From contig JAACJK010000007.1 of the NCBI GenBank assembly GCA_013368325.1, positions 186,001 through 250,000 on the forward strand: 64,000 bases of DNA, read 5' to 3'. Positions 53,391 through 64,000 of the stretch are shown here, piece after piece (position 1 is the stretch's first letter; the number at the start of each line of letters is the position of its first letter). The translations under genes were made by a program, and so were the position numbers. The notes below the pieces were generated by a model. That model was not told the DNA's origin. It did not search any database and saw nothing but the letters and a program-made list of their open reading frames with translations. This DNA comes from Ephemerocybe angulata. Lineage: Eukaryota; Basidiomycota; Agaricomycetes; Agaricales; Psathyrellaceae.

Positions 53391-55270
53391 AAGGGGCAGG
53401 ACACTAGCGTGATCTTGTTTGATCTCTCTTGCTCAGTTCTTCCCCTTGATCAACCATCAGTTCCTTCTGGTGGTTCTGCAAAAGATGGGTTTCCACCCCT
53501 CAGTGGTAACCTTCTTCGAGTCCTACATGGTCGGGAGGGAAACGTGCTATGCATGGAACAACTTTGCATCAGACCTGCTGCTGGCAGATGTGGGGGTGGG
53601 GCAAGGTGTCTGCAATAGTCATAGCTCCTACTATGAGGCTTTATCGCAGACTAGAACAGGGCCTTGGCTCTCCCACATCAACGATGGGACTCTCATAGTC
53701 CAGTCTCCATCCATTGAGCAGAATTGTGTTATGCTGCAATCATCTTTGATCTAGTCAGGAAAGCAGGGCTGGCACTAGAACACAGCATGTCAGAGCTCTT
53801 TCACTTCACCTGGAAGAGAACAGGCTTTAACCACCCTCTCAACCTTGGATTTGTGCCCTTCACTAGGGCGACACCATTGTGGCGGAAGACCTACTGGAGG
53901 TACCTCGGCTTCTTCTTCAACCGCAAGCACATTACGGAGCAGCTGCGATTCTATACCCCAAGGCCCTCACCATCATAGCAAGGAGGATGTTGGGCAATTC
54001 AAATAGGGGCCTACCCCGAAGCACAAGGGCACCCTATACTGTGCATGCATGATGCTTATCGTGACATATGGACACAGGCTGTGATATTTTGGGGGAGCGA
54101 AGAACATAGGTGTTTTTAAGCAACTCACATCCATGCAGGGTAAAGCCGCATGGTGGATCACAGGTGCATTCTGCACCTTGAGTCCCTAGCAGGGCTCACC
54201 CCCATTTGGCTCTATCTCGAGAAACTGTCCCAGAGAGGGATCTTCGGGACAGCCACTCTGTCTGACACTCATCCCCTGGGTGCAGGGCATGGCTTTGCCC
54301 AACCATTGTGCTGCAATCTGGTTGCCGAGGCATGGGCGCTGGAAGATCGTTCGTGATCTACTATAACCCAAACCAGTTCCCAACTGGGGATGTCAGAGTT
54401 ATTCGCTCCGTGCACCGAGAATGCCCCTGGATCTCGACTCATGGACTTGTTTGTACAAGCCCTACAGCACAACTTGCACCTGCATGCACGTGGGCTACCT
54501 CCAGTCCCTGCCTAGACTATGTGCGCTGAAAGGTCACAGAGTCTGCCATCAGCACCTGGCACACTCAGTTCCTCATAGGGTAAGGGGACTGCGCACATGA
54601 TTGTGCAGGTATATTCTCAACCATGTCCGATCAGTGAGTACTACTCTCAGTTCAACATCCTGGAGGAAACTTCCTGCACATGTGGTGCACCTACTCAGAA
54701 GCGCTGCCACCTCTTCAAAGGCTGCCCTGTCCTTCCTCGTACCCAGTGTACTCCCTCTTTGTTAAAGGAGCTCATCGGCTATCTGATTGCGAACCTGACC
54801 TCGTTCGGGTTCAGGTCTACCCCCGAGGGGGTCGGATGACATGCTTAGGCAGGCTTGGGCATGTCCAGTGTGTTCTCCCGTGCAGATCCTTTGGTGGAAC
54901 GGGCATGTGCAAATGGTAACCGTTAGCTGATATGGAGCTGGTACGGGCAAGAGCCTGGAGGGTGCTGGTGTTTTGGGCTCGAACCAGAGGGTACTTGTAA
55001 GTGTCTTGCTATCCTAATGTTGGGGATGCCAGTGGGTTCTGAAAGCATGCTCGGGCTTCTCCCTCACTGCTATTTGACTTCTCCTTTCTGCCTACATATC
55101 GCACACTTTTGGCATGTGGATTAAGCTTTGCTTGACCCCAGTTGGCCCTGAGTATCTCACACTAGGGCTGCATTATGCCCTATCTCTTCTCTTTCAAATC
55201 TTGATTACACTGTATTAGTTTACCATCGGATCGGTCTGCCTTTGTACCCTAGAATATCAAATAAGATTTC
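53390..55270 (+). mobile_element. LINE copy C (RT middle to 3' tail)
   Basis: It starts in RT (AKGQDTSVILFDL, then LLVVLQKMGFHPSVVTFFES and NNFASDLLLADVGVGQG). The catalytic YxDD position reads HINDGTLIVQS. It passes through the C-terminal region (YYSQFNILEETSCTCGAPTQ, then LKELIGYLIANLTSFGF) to a 3' end GAATATCAAATAAGATT plus AAAAAATATATAAATAAAT. It has many frame shifts. It is the 3' complement of copy B in opposite orientation. Confidence 0.78.
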
Positions 55271-55284
55271 AAAAAATATATAAA

Positions 55285-55855
55285 TAAATCATAGAGGCTT
55301 AAGCGCGATGGGTCTGCGGTTGACAGAGATGGGAGCAGTGGTGGCGTAGTGTGGGTGTGCATGCAGAAAATTCAGAATAGATAAGGTTTAACTGAGCCCA
55401 GGAAAAGCAAAATTGTACAATTCCAGGCTACATAGGAAAGCTGGGGGCTGAGATGGTGAGGCGCAACCGATAAGCTGGTATACGAAAGACTGAGCGAAAG
55501 TGGCAACTAGAGACCAACAACCAGGCTGTGCACAACACTAAGCACTAATTGCGCAATGAGCTAGCACCAGAATGGGCTGAAGCTGTGAGGGTCGACCAAT
55601 CAGCTACTGGGCAATAAACACTGTGTAAAATGCAACTGCTTATTGCGAGGGAACCGAGGGGCATAGAGGCATGAAACTGTGAGGAACAGGCACAGCCTGG
55701 TATGCAGTCAGTAAGCACAGAAGAAACAACCAAAATCAGGAACTTCAGTGCACGGGGCTTATAACTTGTGGAAATCTGCACTAAAGTCCCTAAGGTTAGG
55801 GTACTGAATGCTATTCAAGTAAAATACTACACATCTGAAGTCCCTAAGGTCAGGG
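55285..55855 (-). repeat. copia LTR/leader remnant, antisense
   Basis: Read on the minus strand it matches the LTR end and leader of the main copia copy (about 44560-45105). Shared words are GGACTTCAG, CCACAAGTTATAAGCCCCGT, GGTTCCCTCGCAATAAGCA, and TAGTGCTTAGTGTTGTGCAC. LINE copy C ends just left of it. Confidence 0.75.
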
Positions 55856-55859
55856 TTCA

Positions 55860-56200
55860 AATAGTATAGCATTTTGGCATACCTATTTCCAAGATATTTC
55901 CGTTAGGAAATATGTGGGAAATACACTTTGGGGATTCCAAATGGCATGAATATAGTCCCTTTAGACTATTTGGAAAATAAATAGTAGGAAAATACTGAAG
56001 ACCTGGGTGGCCGCAGTAGCAAGTCTGCCACCCTATGCCATATCTCAATTGGTTGTCAATCAGTTGTGTGACTCATTTGTCTGTCCCGTAAACTTTGTCT
56101 GTCTGTTTGTCTGTCTATTTATTGCTATGTCTGTTGCTATTTTGATCTTGTTTTTGATCTGTCTATGTATCGTTTGACCACTATGTGGCAGGACTCAGTC
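55860..56200. other. AT-rich DNA with AAATACT/AGTATTT words and (TGTC)n
   Basis: Similar AATACT/GGAAATAT words recur at 58.1-58.3 kb. The two blocks may be the arms of one repeat now holding 2 kb between them. A short TGTCTGTC microsatellite follows near 56090-56125. No gene is present. Confidence 0.4.
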
Positions 56201-56210
56201 TACTAGTCTA

Positions 56211-56340
56211 TTGCTGGTTGCGGTCAGTTGGAGTCAGTTGGTCAGTGACCAGTCAGTCAATTGGTCAGTTGATCAGTTGGTCAGTGACCAGTCAGTCAAT
56301 TGGTCAGTTGATCAGTTGGTCAGTTGGTCAATTGATCAGG
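56211..56340. repeat. GTCAGTTG-rich array with a 39-bp tandem unit
   Basis: Two identical 39-bp units lie at 56240-56278 and 56279-56317 (start GGTCAGTGACCAGTCAGTCA). They sit within a longer run of GGTCAGTT variants. Confidence 0.93.
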
Positions 56341-56425
56341 ATTTAGTTGGGTTGGTCAGTCGACTTTTAACTGCAGGCGCCCAGCAGTCTGTGAGGTCCA
56401 TCCCACAGAAGAAAGAATACCAACT

Positions 56426-56530
56426 GACTGACTGACTGAGCTTGGACTGAGCAACCGACCAGTGATTGCCTAACTGACTAACTGATTTACTGACTGGCCA
56501 ATAGATTGGCTGACTGGCTGATGGATGGTC
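56426..56530. repeat. ACTGACTG-rich array, partly complementary to the left array
   Basis: CAACTGACTGACTGACTGAG and related ACTGACTAACTGA words are complementary in sense to the GTCAGTTG array about 90 bp to the left. The pair could fold into a large imperfect hairpin. Confidence 0.7.
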
Positions 56531-56579
56531 ATGAAGCAACAGACAGACGGACAGATGGTGATGCACCTTCAGCGCGTCT

Positions 56580-58300
56580 ATCCACTAAAAATCACGATTT
56601 ATTTTAAATAATGATCAATATCAACTGCAGATCACTAAACAAAAGGCCTGCACCAATGCAAAGGGGAACAAGAGTCAGGGCTGAGCTCAGAGTTACTGAC
56701 TTAGCCTCTCTGACCTACGGACTAGGTGCCGAGAGGTGATGAGTAGTTTCGAGAGCGGTATGACCTACCCCACGGGACACTCGACACTTTGAAGGATCAA
56801 GGACGGGACAACTATGTGACTGACTTGGCAAGTAATGGACATAGGCGGAGTAGTGCACATCAATGGGGAGCCCCCTATCCATCCCTTCGTACCTCGCGAG
56901 AATACTCTTGCCACACTTAGAGCTAAGAGATCGATGAGACACACTGATCGAAGGAGAATTGCACCTGTGGTCATGATAAGCGCCAGGGCACAGCATCCAC
57001 GTGTTCCTGACTCTAACCCGAAGGCCAGAGGTGGCACCTCGCAAAGTCAATCATACCTCGCGAAGTCCGCAATCAGCGAAGGTCTCGAGAACAGAGAGAT
57101 TGATTCTGGCTGAGGGGACAGCTCAGCCAATGCACCCGCGTACTGCAACGGGAGAGTCGCTTTGGCGCTTGCATGGATGGCTCCACCCGGGTATTGGAAT
57201 GATCACCTGTGGCTCCACTCCATCAAGGCTACCCCTGATAAGAGTTAAAGATAGGATATCCACGCAAAGCTGATGGCTCGGCATGCACAGACAGAGTGGC
57301 AAGTTGGTGGCAACTGCAAAGGCTTGGGTATTTACCCGGGCATTAATTGGTCTTGGGTTCAACCTTGAGAGGTGTTTCCCCCTATCCTTAGTTTCACCTG
57401 GACTATTTTAGAATGTATTGTGATTGCATGTATTTCCCCTCTGTTTGTTTCTGAACTTGTTTGTAAATATTTGGCATGTACTTAAGTCTGGCTTGTAGTT
57501 TCGAGAATATCAGTTACTCCCCAGTTTTCATCTTTCAAGTCTATAAGTCAAAGTCCAAGTTTAGCCATCGAGCTATCTGTCTGTCTGTCTGTTTGGTCGT
57601 CACGCCAATTGTCTTAAGTTTTCTGTTCCTTTTGCAAAGCTCTCGAGCCCAGCGAAAGCCATCTCGTGGTAGCAACCTCGTCGTCCCGAGACCCCACCAT
57701 CTCATCGAGAACCCATATTATCCCAAAGCGCGGTCGAGTCTAGAACTCCGCTTCAAACTTGCTAGTAGTACCTTAGAGTCGACTTAGTCCTCTAGTTCCA
57801 ATACATTACTTTGCCTGCTCTATCTTGAGTGAGTTGCCCCTCAGCTACCTTAGTGTGGTTATGTGTATATTGTGTATTGTATTTGTTGTTTTGGTTTAGA
57901 GGCGTGTTTGGCTCTTAGCCCCGTAGCTGCACATCAACGGACAAATGGACTAGCAGATAAGTAGATGGAGCTGAATCAACTAAGTGCACTCGTTTGGCCC
58001 TGGTGTCCAATACAGATGGGTCATGGGCTGGCAGATAGACACCAAAAGATAGACCTGTGGCATGGTGTGGCATTCTTGCCACCACTCTCTTTCACTACTA
58101 TTTACTAGTTATTTAGTTCCTCAAATAGTCTGAAAATACTGAATACATGCAGATCATCCTGGTTTGCATATTTGCTGTGTATTTTTCACCAGAAATACCT
58201 CGGAAATATGTTATCCAGAATTTCCCACTATTTGAATAAGAAATATAGTAAAAATACTCTGTATATTTCCATCATATTTTTAACCTATTTTAGTACAAAA
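56580..58300. other. no gene recognised
   Basis: Frames here carry no domain. A sequence near 57294-57375 (TGGCAAGTTGGTGGC ... GGGTTCAACC) is faintly tRNA-like but folds badly. T-rich tracts and (TGTC)n occur near 57580. Confidence 0.35.
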
Positions 58301-58309
58301 TATAGTGCC

Positions 58310-58462
58310 GTGCATGCAGTGTTAGAATAGTAAGATACTCACAAGTACACTCTAGTCCAAACCCAAAGCACCAGCACTCGAATCTGCATAGGAGAATCCA
58401 CTGGACACACCCAAGCCTGCCTAAGCATGTTATCCAACCCCCTTGGGGTGGACCCAATGGAG
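58310..58462 (-). mobile_element. LINE 3' untranslated scrap
   Basis: On the minus strand the LINE 3' words GGGGTTGGATAACATGCTTA, GGCAGGCTTGGG and GTGCTGGTGCTTTGGGT appear in the same order as at 54.83-55.02 kb. About 150 bp remain. Confidence 0.7.
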
Positions 58463-58489
58463 ACAAGATCAGTGGCAGCAATGGAGCCA

Positions 58490-59100
58490 GTGAGCATGCT
58501 CTTGATGTAATTGAGGGTTGGCTCAGTAGTCTCTATAAGAAAGGGGGCACAAATTTGATGGAATGACTCATGAATATTTATGAGGAGGATGCCAATGAAC
58601 TCGGGGTCTTCAACGGTAATGCCAAAGGCAGTGAGCTTGGCACAAACAGTGGTAGTGGACTAGATATAGAATCATGGTAGATATTGTGAAACTCGCAATG
58701 AGCAGCCATGTGATGCCCTATAGTGGACTTCACAAACTGCTTCTTGAGAGCAGCTCAGGCAGCAGAGGCAGAGCTACAGTCCTCGACAAGGTACTGATAT
58801 TCCTCAGAGACCTTGCTGTAGACAAAGGCTACTAGCTATGCATTGACCCTGTTGAGCTCAGCCTTGAGCAGATAAACCAGTTGGTGTTGACCAAAATGGG
58901 CATGGATGGCAAGATCCCACTGATAGCAGCAGCCAGAGACATGGTACTCTAGAGGTGGTTGGTGAAGGAATATGGGTAATAGGTTGAGTGGATGGCAGGT
59001 AGATGGTGAGAGAATAGGCTGAAGAGGCAATGAGCTGGCAGTTGATAGCAGTTTGATGGCAAGATGATATGAGAAAGTGTCAGGGCATGGGGCTTATAAC
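58490..59100 (-). pseudogene. copia-type gag fragment (another family) with leader
   Basis: The minus strand gives SLAAAISGILPSMPILVNTN near 58940. After frame breaks it gives KSTIGHHMAAHCEFHNI-like and KLTAFGITVEDPEFIGILLI, then TTEPTLNYIKSMLTGSI near 58500. The length and order resemble the UBN2-type copia gag. Just upstream, AAGTTATAAGCCCCATGC (59086-59103 on the minus strand) matches the post-LTR sequence of the other copia copies. It has many stops. Confidence 0.5.
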
Positions 59101-59339
59101 TTAGGCAAAAAGGGCTGAAATGGCCAAGATATGGCTGGGTCAGTTCTATGAGGGGTGAGAGGAGGAGAATCCAGCAACAAGAGCACATACCAGTACGAAA
59201 GCTTTATATTCAGATTTGTTGTATGAGGCAATGCCGGTGGGGTCCGCAGTGAGGGAAAAGTCATCAGGAGGAATATGGGGAGATCAGGAGCAAATATCTC
59301 TTTTTTTTTCAACTTACCAGAACAAAAAGGGTTTCACTG

Positions 59340-62300
59340 GGTGCATAATAAGTTTGGCTACATGCTAATGTAAGTCTCTGGTTAATAAAACACGAAGGGG
59401 ACTCACCAGTTGTGTGTGACTTGAGGCCAGAAAATTGCGCTTTTTTAAATGTCACCAAAGGCCCAGGGACACATTTTGGAGCACGAAAAAGAGTAAGTGT
59501 TTGAACTACAGGTTTATGCCAAGATTGAAATAAAAAAATTATAGCAAGTGGGACTGAAACACCTGAAATATGGGTGGGTCAATCCCGGGGGAGTGGGGAA
59601 GAGGCAAACCTCAGTAATTGGTGCGAAAAAAGTCAAAGGATTGGAAAGACATAAAAATGTTATTTAGAGAGGAAATGGCTTCTATATAATGTGCAGAATA
59701 TTAATAGTCAGGAATAATAAACTTGCCCCCAAGGTTCCAGACAGTCTTTGTCTTCTTGAGAACCTCCACCTCTTTTTTAAGCACCTTCTCTAGCCTCTCC
59801 TTATCCCCTCCATCTCCCCCTTTGTCATTCATTCTTGCTCATATCTTCTTCCATTTCTTCACATCATATTGGAACTTGTCAGCTATATCCACCTTCGCCT
59901 CCTGATTATACCCATTTGCACTGAGCAGACATTTGACCAAATCTGCTGCCCATTACAACACCAGCAAGGCCTCCATCAAACTGCCAAGCAGAGATACTCT
60001 ACCATGGCATGATTTGGTAAATGACATGCAGCAGTGGATTGTACCGGATCAGAGAGAGAATGCAGGTGGTGCTCCTTGGGAGATTCCATGCATTGGATGG
60101 CACATAGAATGTCAGGTTTAATAGTGCTCAAAGGTGGCTAAAAATGATCAAAAGTGCACACCGGGCCTCTACTGTCAAAATAAACCCAATGATTTTCTGA
60201 TCTGTGCACGACTCCCTGGCTATAAGATGATGTATATTTTTTTTTATCATTAATTTCCACTGTACAAAGATATCTACATTCAAATGCACAAGAGAGAATG
60301 TGCAAAGGTGAGCAAGGGTGCTCAAAAGTGCACAAATGCGCATGTTGGGAGGTGATAAAAATGAGTATCTGGTCTATCTGAAATAATTTTCTGGGGTAAA
60401 CATAACACCCGGGCCTTGCCTACTGGCTTGAGCACTGTTACCACCATATCCAGTTTAAAAATATTTTGTTTTTTCGGTAAAGGTTGAGGATGGACTGTAC
60501 CAGGAGGATAAAACATAGAATCACTTTTTAGCTTGTGGGTGAAGGGGAGCAGAAGTTGTGGCTGACCGCTTCTGGATTGGATAGCATTGAGTAGAATCTA
60601 TTTTGGAATGACTATCTGTACATGCCAAACTCTCAATGCTTTATAGCAAAAAATGCGTGAGAATCCTTGGCATAGGGAATTGGCATCATTGATTTGACAC
60701 AGTGCCAAGATAACTGGATTTTTCACTGATATTTAAGAGTATCTGATGGCAATCCCTCCTTGTCTTTAACTTCCATGTTCTGTTGTAGCGCTGGCACACG
60801 CATGGTACCTAATGGTGCATTTGGGTGTGTCTTAAATATGCCTACCTGTTAGCCTCTGTGAATGTTGCCTAATGGCGACATTCTACAGAGGAGTGACACC
60901 AGAAACTTGAAATTGGGAAGTTATCCAGACCTCATAAAGGGTTTGTATAGCTTGGTGTCCTAGGAGGCATGAGGTAGCTTTGTGTCTTACCTGTACTCAT
61001 GCGCACGCATGATTGAACATTTTCTGGAGCATCTGTGAGTGCTTAGGAGGCTGAAAATAATATAGTCACTAAGCTTATGCCCATCCAAAAACCCAGCCAA
61101 GTCACCAGATTCCAAAGATCCCGGGATACATACTTGGTTTCCAGGAGTAGGTTGTCAACGCCATAGTACTAGCAGTATCAGTAAAAGCAAGGGCCTCAGG
61201 CTCCAACGCATCAGCATACCCATTATTAATGAGACAGTTCAAGGTGCCCACAGCTGCAGAAGGGGAAAAGGAAAAAATTAAAAAATAAACAAAAGTACAG
61301 CGAGATAGGCCACTGACTTACAGATATTATGAGCATACTTTGACATAACATCCAGCTTCATATTTCTATGTCATGAGATCAAGTGGCACATTGAAAACCC
61401 CATGCATTGGGGGCTTCCATGGTAGCAACCACTATCTTCTCCCCAGAAGCAAAGGCGTCAATGATGGTGTTTCAACAATGTTCATTTCGAAATTTCACCT
61501 CCCAAAATTAGAGTACATGCACTGCTCATCTGAGATGTTGGACACTCCAACCGTGTTTGCTGAGACTGTGTGGGCAGGGCTCAGCACGTTTACATCCATC
61601 TAAAATAGAGAAAGCAACAAACATTTTGGACAAAGGAGGAGGATCACAGGTTTTATGCATATTGGAGTTTCTGCAGCAGCACAAACATGAATTTTGTATT
61701 TTGTCATCTGATTTCATTTGAGGAGACCAAAATGTAACTAAGAAGGTATGTTGAAAAGAATAGGGATAAAAAAGTTCACCTTTGAACTTGTGCCTCAGTT
61801 ACCTAGTTGAACATACTTCTTATGTATATCAATTTGAGAGAAAACAATACCTAAGAGGTCTCCCACCCACTAGATGAGTGAGACGACTAGTGATACATAA
61901 GTACAGGTTTTGCTATGATATGTATGAGAGGAACAGTAATAATCCAGTATTATATTATGAGAATAGAGAATGAAGAAATATATAGTCCATCATTCCTGGT
62001 TAGATAATTTGCCACCTACGGTAGATTTATTCTTTAGATACTGAGATTTATGTTGATCACATGGACTTTGGAGGAGTATACCCCCAGGCCTTCCTGTATG
62101 TCCCTATCTAGCCAAGCATAACCAGCTAGTTGAATGGCTGACTGATTGACTTTGTTCCACTTTATAAGGACGTAGACAAGAATAAACATAGCATGCAATT
62201 TGCAAATATTGTGGGTAGCGCAGGGCTTGGGGTGTTTAAGCATCCCTACTTGATTGCTATTAAGGTAGTAAATGATTAAAGGTCAGTCAGGTCATTCATG

Positions 62301-62450
62301 ACTATTTTATCAGAGTTAATTAGAGTTCAAGGCACAGTCTAAGCCTCCTATTCCTGTAATTTGACAAATATACTACCAGAAGCCATGAATAGGCTTCAGC
62401 CATAGTTTTTTTTAAGCTAATCAGACTCAGGCTATCAGGCAGACTACATT
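59340..62450. other. AT-rich, no confident gene
   Basis: Only scraps are present. On the minus strand near 61270-61100 a frame reads AVGTLNCLINNGYADALEPE, then ALAFTDTASTMALTTYSWKP, with stops on either side. At 60125-60410 a segment has repeated TGCTCAAA/GTGCAC words at both sides and weak inverted similarity around CCCGGGC/GGGCC, perhaps an old MITE. Short frames elsewhere show no domain. Confidence 0.35.
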
Positions 62451-63700
62451 CAGAATGAGTCCTTTAGCATGGCTACTACAGTCACGAAGGAGAGGGCTTT
62501 GGTTTACCTGCACAACAAGCCAATTCAACTGAAGTCAAGCAGCACTTATTGTCTCTTTTTGGCAAGCTGAATACACTTGCTTCACTTGTCATGCCCAAAT
62601 GCATGTCTAAATTTGAATGGAAGATGATCAAATTCAACAACATTATTTAGACTAGTTCCTATCCTGGTGAGCCAACAAGTGTTTCACTCAACATATAATC
62701 TTTTTGGGTGGTGGCTGGCTTATACAAGGCTAATTCTATTTAGTATCTGGCCTCAGCTATGGCACTCTCCTCCTTGGCGATCAGGCCTATTCAACAAAAC
62801 TCAATAAGCTTCTTGATGATTTGAATGTATTCTAACTTGGATGCAAGCTCCAACACATTGAGGTCTTAGTCTCAGGTAAGCCACAGAGCTTCAAAAAGCT
62901 CAAGGATCTGTCAATCTTTTAAGTCTTCCAAGATTGCATTCAAGGTAATTTCAATGCTGTTATTCACCACAACTAAGAAGCAAAGTAGCAAACAAAAAAA
63001 TAAAATGCAAGTCAGTATGCCAATGCTTTGCATGCATTTAAGTTTAGCATTCAGAATGCTAAGCTGCATGAAGATATGACATGTATTGCTCTTGCATGCT
63101 ACATGATACCTCTATTAATGGTCTACTCAGCATGGCCTAGGATTTAGGATATGACAAACTTACCTTGTCTTGCCATGGAATTTAGCCCATTGCTAATATC
63201 TTTCAACATCTCCTCTAGTTTTACTGGGTAATAAGGTCACAAACAGCACCTCAACGCAATATTGGTCCTAGACCAGTCAACTCATTGGCTCTACTAAAGG
63301 ACCTTCTATAGACTACAGCATAATACCACTGTTGAGATTTCCATCAAGCAGTATGCATTCTCAAGCCCAAGTACAATAAGCACCACTTTGCAGCAGCTAT
63401 CAGAGATTGCAGAAGAGATGTTTAATACAGCTGAAAGAGCATTAGTCAAGGTTTTCTGATTTGAACTGCTGATATTGCACCTAGAAGCAATCAATCAAAG
63501 GCTCACAAATGATGGCTGCAAATACAGAAATATCAAAAAGAATGTGCTGAAGCTTGTTACAATACAAGGAGTTATTCTTGATGCTATTACGCAGGCTGTT
63601 AGAACTAATGCCATTATTGTATCTCAATCTATATGCAACATTGTACTCTCACCCATGTTCATTAACAACATTGTTATTACAAATATTTGAAACTATGCCA
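62450..63700 (+). pseudogene. scattered remnants of an unidentified + strand gene
   Basis: Coding-like pieces lie in changing frames. Near 62470: MATTVTKERALVYLHNKPIQ. Near 62755-62900: YGTLLLGDQAYSTKLNKLLD, then VSGKPQSFKKLKDL. From 63333 to 63690: SIKQYAFSSPSTIST, LSEIAEEMFNTAERALVKVF, a TGA near 63458, then LLILHLEAINQRLTNDGCKY. The pieces are helical and Leu-rich, but I do not recognise the family. Multiple stops make it a pseudogene if it was ever a gene. Confidence 0.3.
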
Positions 63701-64000
63701 ACTTCCTTCTAGCTAACAACAGTATTTTAGAAGTTTTTTCACAATGATTGGCCAAAAGCCTGAACTCTAACATTATGTGGACTAAAATTCTACAATACCG
63801 GCATTGATGATCTACCAGCCACTGATACCCTCCTCTACTATCACACTTCCAATGAAGAGAAGCAAAAGCTCTTCTTTCTTGGCCCTCAAAATTGAGAAAC
63901 AAGAATTCCTTTGACTGCTGGTTGTTCTCAGAGCACTAATTTCTGCAAGGATATTGCACATTAGAATAGGGGTGTATACCAGTTACAAAAGCTCTAGGCA
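63700..64000. other. window end, nothing recognised
   Basis: AT-rich sequence with no repeat or domain that I can support. A short minus-strand frame (63902-63693) is unconvincing. Confidence 0.3.

Noticed and set aside
57285..57380. Possible tRNA gene (TGGCAAGTTGGTGGC ... GGGTTCAACC)
   Set aside because: The box-like words are present, but the acceptor, anticodon and T stems do not pair well and the A-box spacing is one base short.
61100..61610. Minus-strand gene around AVGTLNCLINNGYADALEPE
   Set aside because: Stops interrupt it every 30-50 residues and I recognise no family. It is mentioned only as a scrap in the AT-rich region.

Overview
The window is nuclear DNA of a filamentous fungus, most probably an agaricomycete basidiomycete. 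Short (about 50-65 nt) GT-AG introns interrupt every real gene. The repeat load is typical of that group: a tyrosine-recombinase (Ngaro/DIRS-like) retrotransposon, Ty1/copia and LINE fragments, and a transposon-associated TET/JBP dioxygenase. Only the first 1.2 kb is clearly host housekeeping DNA: the last six exons of a P5A-type ATPase (Spf1) running in from the left edge. Nearly everything after it is mobile-element or degenerate sequence.

Layout. 1-1166: Spf1 C terminus. 1.2-6.0 kb: repeats plus two low-complexity, Lys/Glu-rich minus-strand gene models. 6.0-8.7 kb: two copies, in opposite orientation, of a non-autonomous element with inverted termini, many GTGGACT-type words and an internal tRNA-like promoter. 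One copy abuts a broken gene of unknown function. A third copy lies at 39.4-40.1 kb. 9.3-14.5 kb: a complete but dead Ngaro/DIRS-like element (gag, RT-RNase H, tyrosine recombinase) on the minus strand. 15.9-18.6 kb: a broken gene of unknown family. 19.2-21.1 kb: remains of a USP-type deubiquitinase carrying a minisatellite. 21.1-24.2 kb: no gene I can assign.

24.2-36.2 kb is the most interesting block: four compactly packed genes that look like the cargo of one large DNA transposon. They are a TET/JBP-type 2-oxoglutarate/Fe(II) dioxygenase with a long unexplained C-terminal extension (+ strand), an unknown 450-residue protein ending 36 bp from it tail to tail, a DDE integrase-core transposase with an N-terminal helix-turn-helix-like part, and a protein resembling a HECT ubiquitin ligase. 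Summing my exon coordinates shows one surplus nucleotide plus one stop in the dioxygenase, three stops in the integrase, and one frame break in the HECT-like gene. The unknown protein is open throughout.

36.3-59 kb is a nested graveyard of at least two copia families and one LINE family. It includes a 5'-truncated LINE inside a copia LTR with a 10-bp target duplication, a 205-bp insertion with a 6-bp duplication inside the copia pol region, and an inverted/direct LINE pair. 59-64 kb is AT-rich with only gene scraps.

Family assignments rest on motifs read by eye. No database search was possible.
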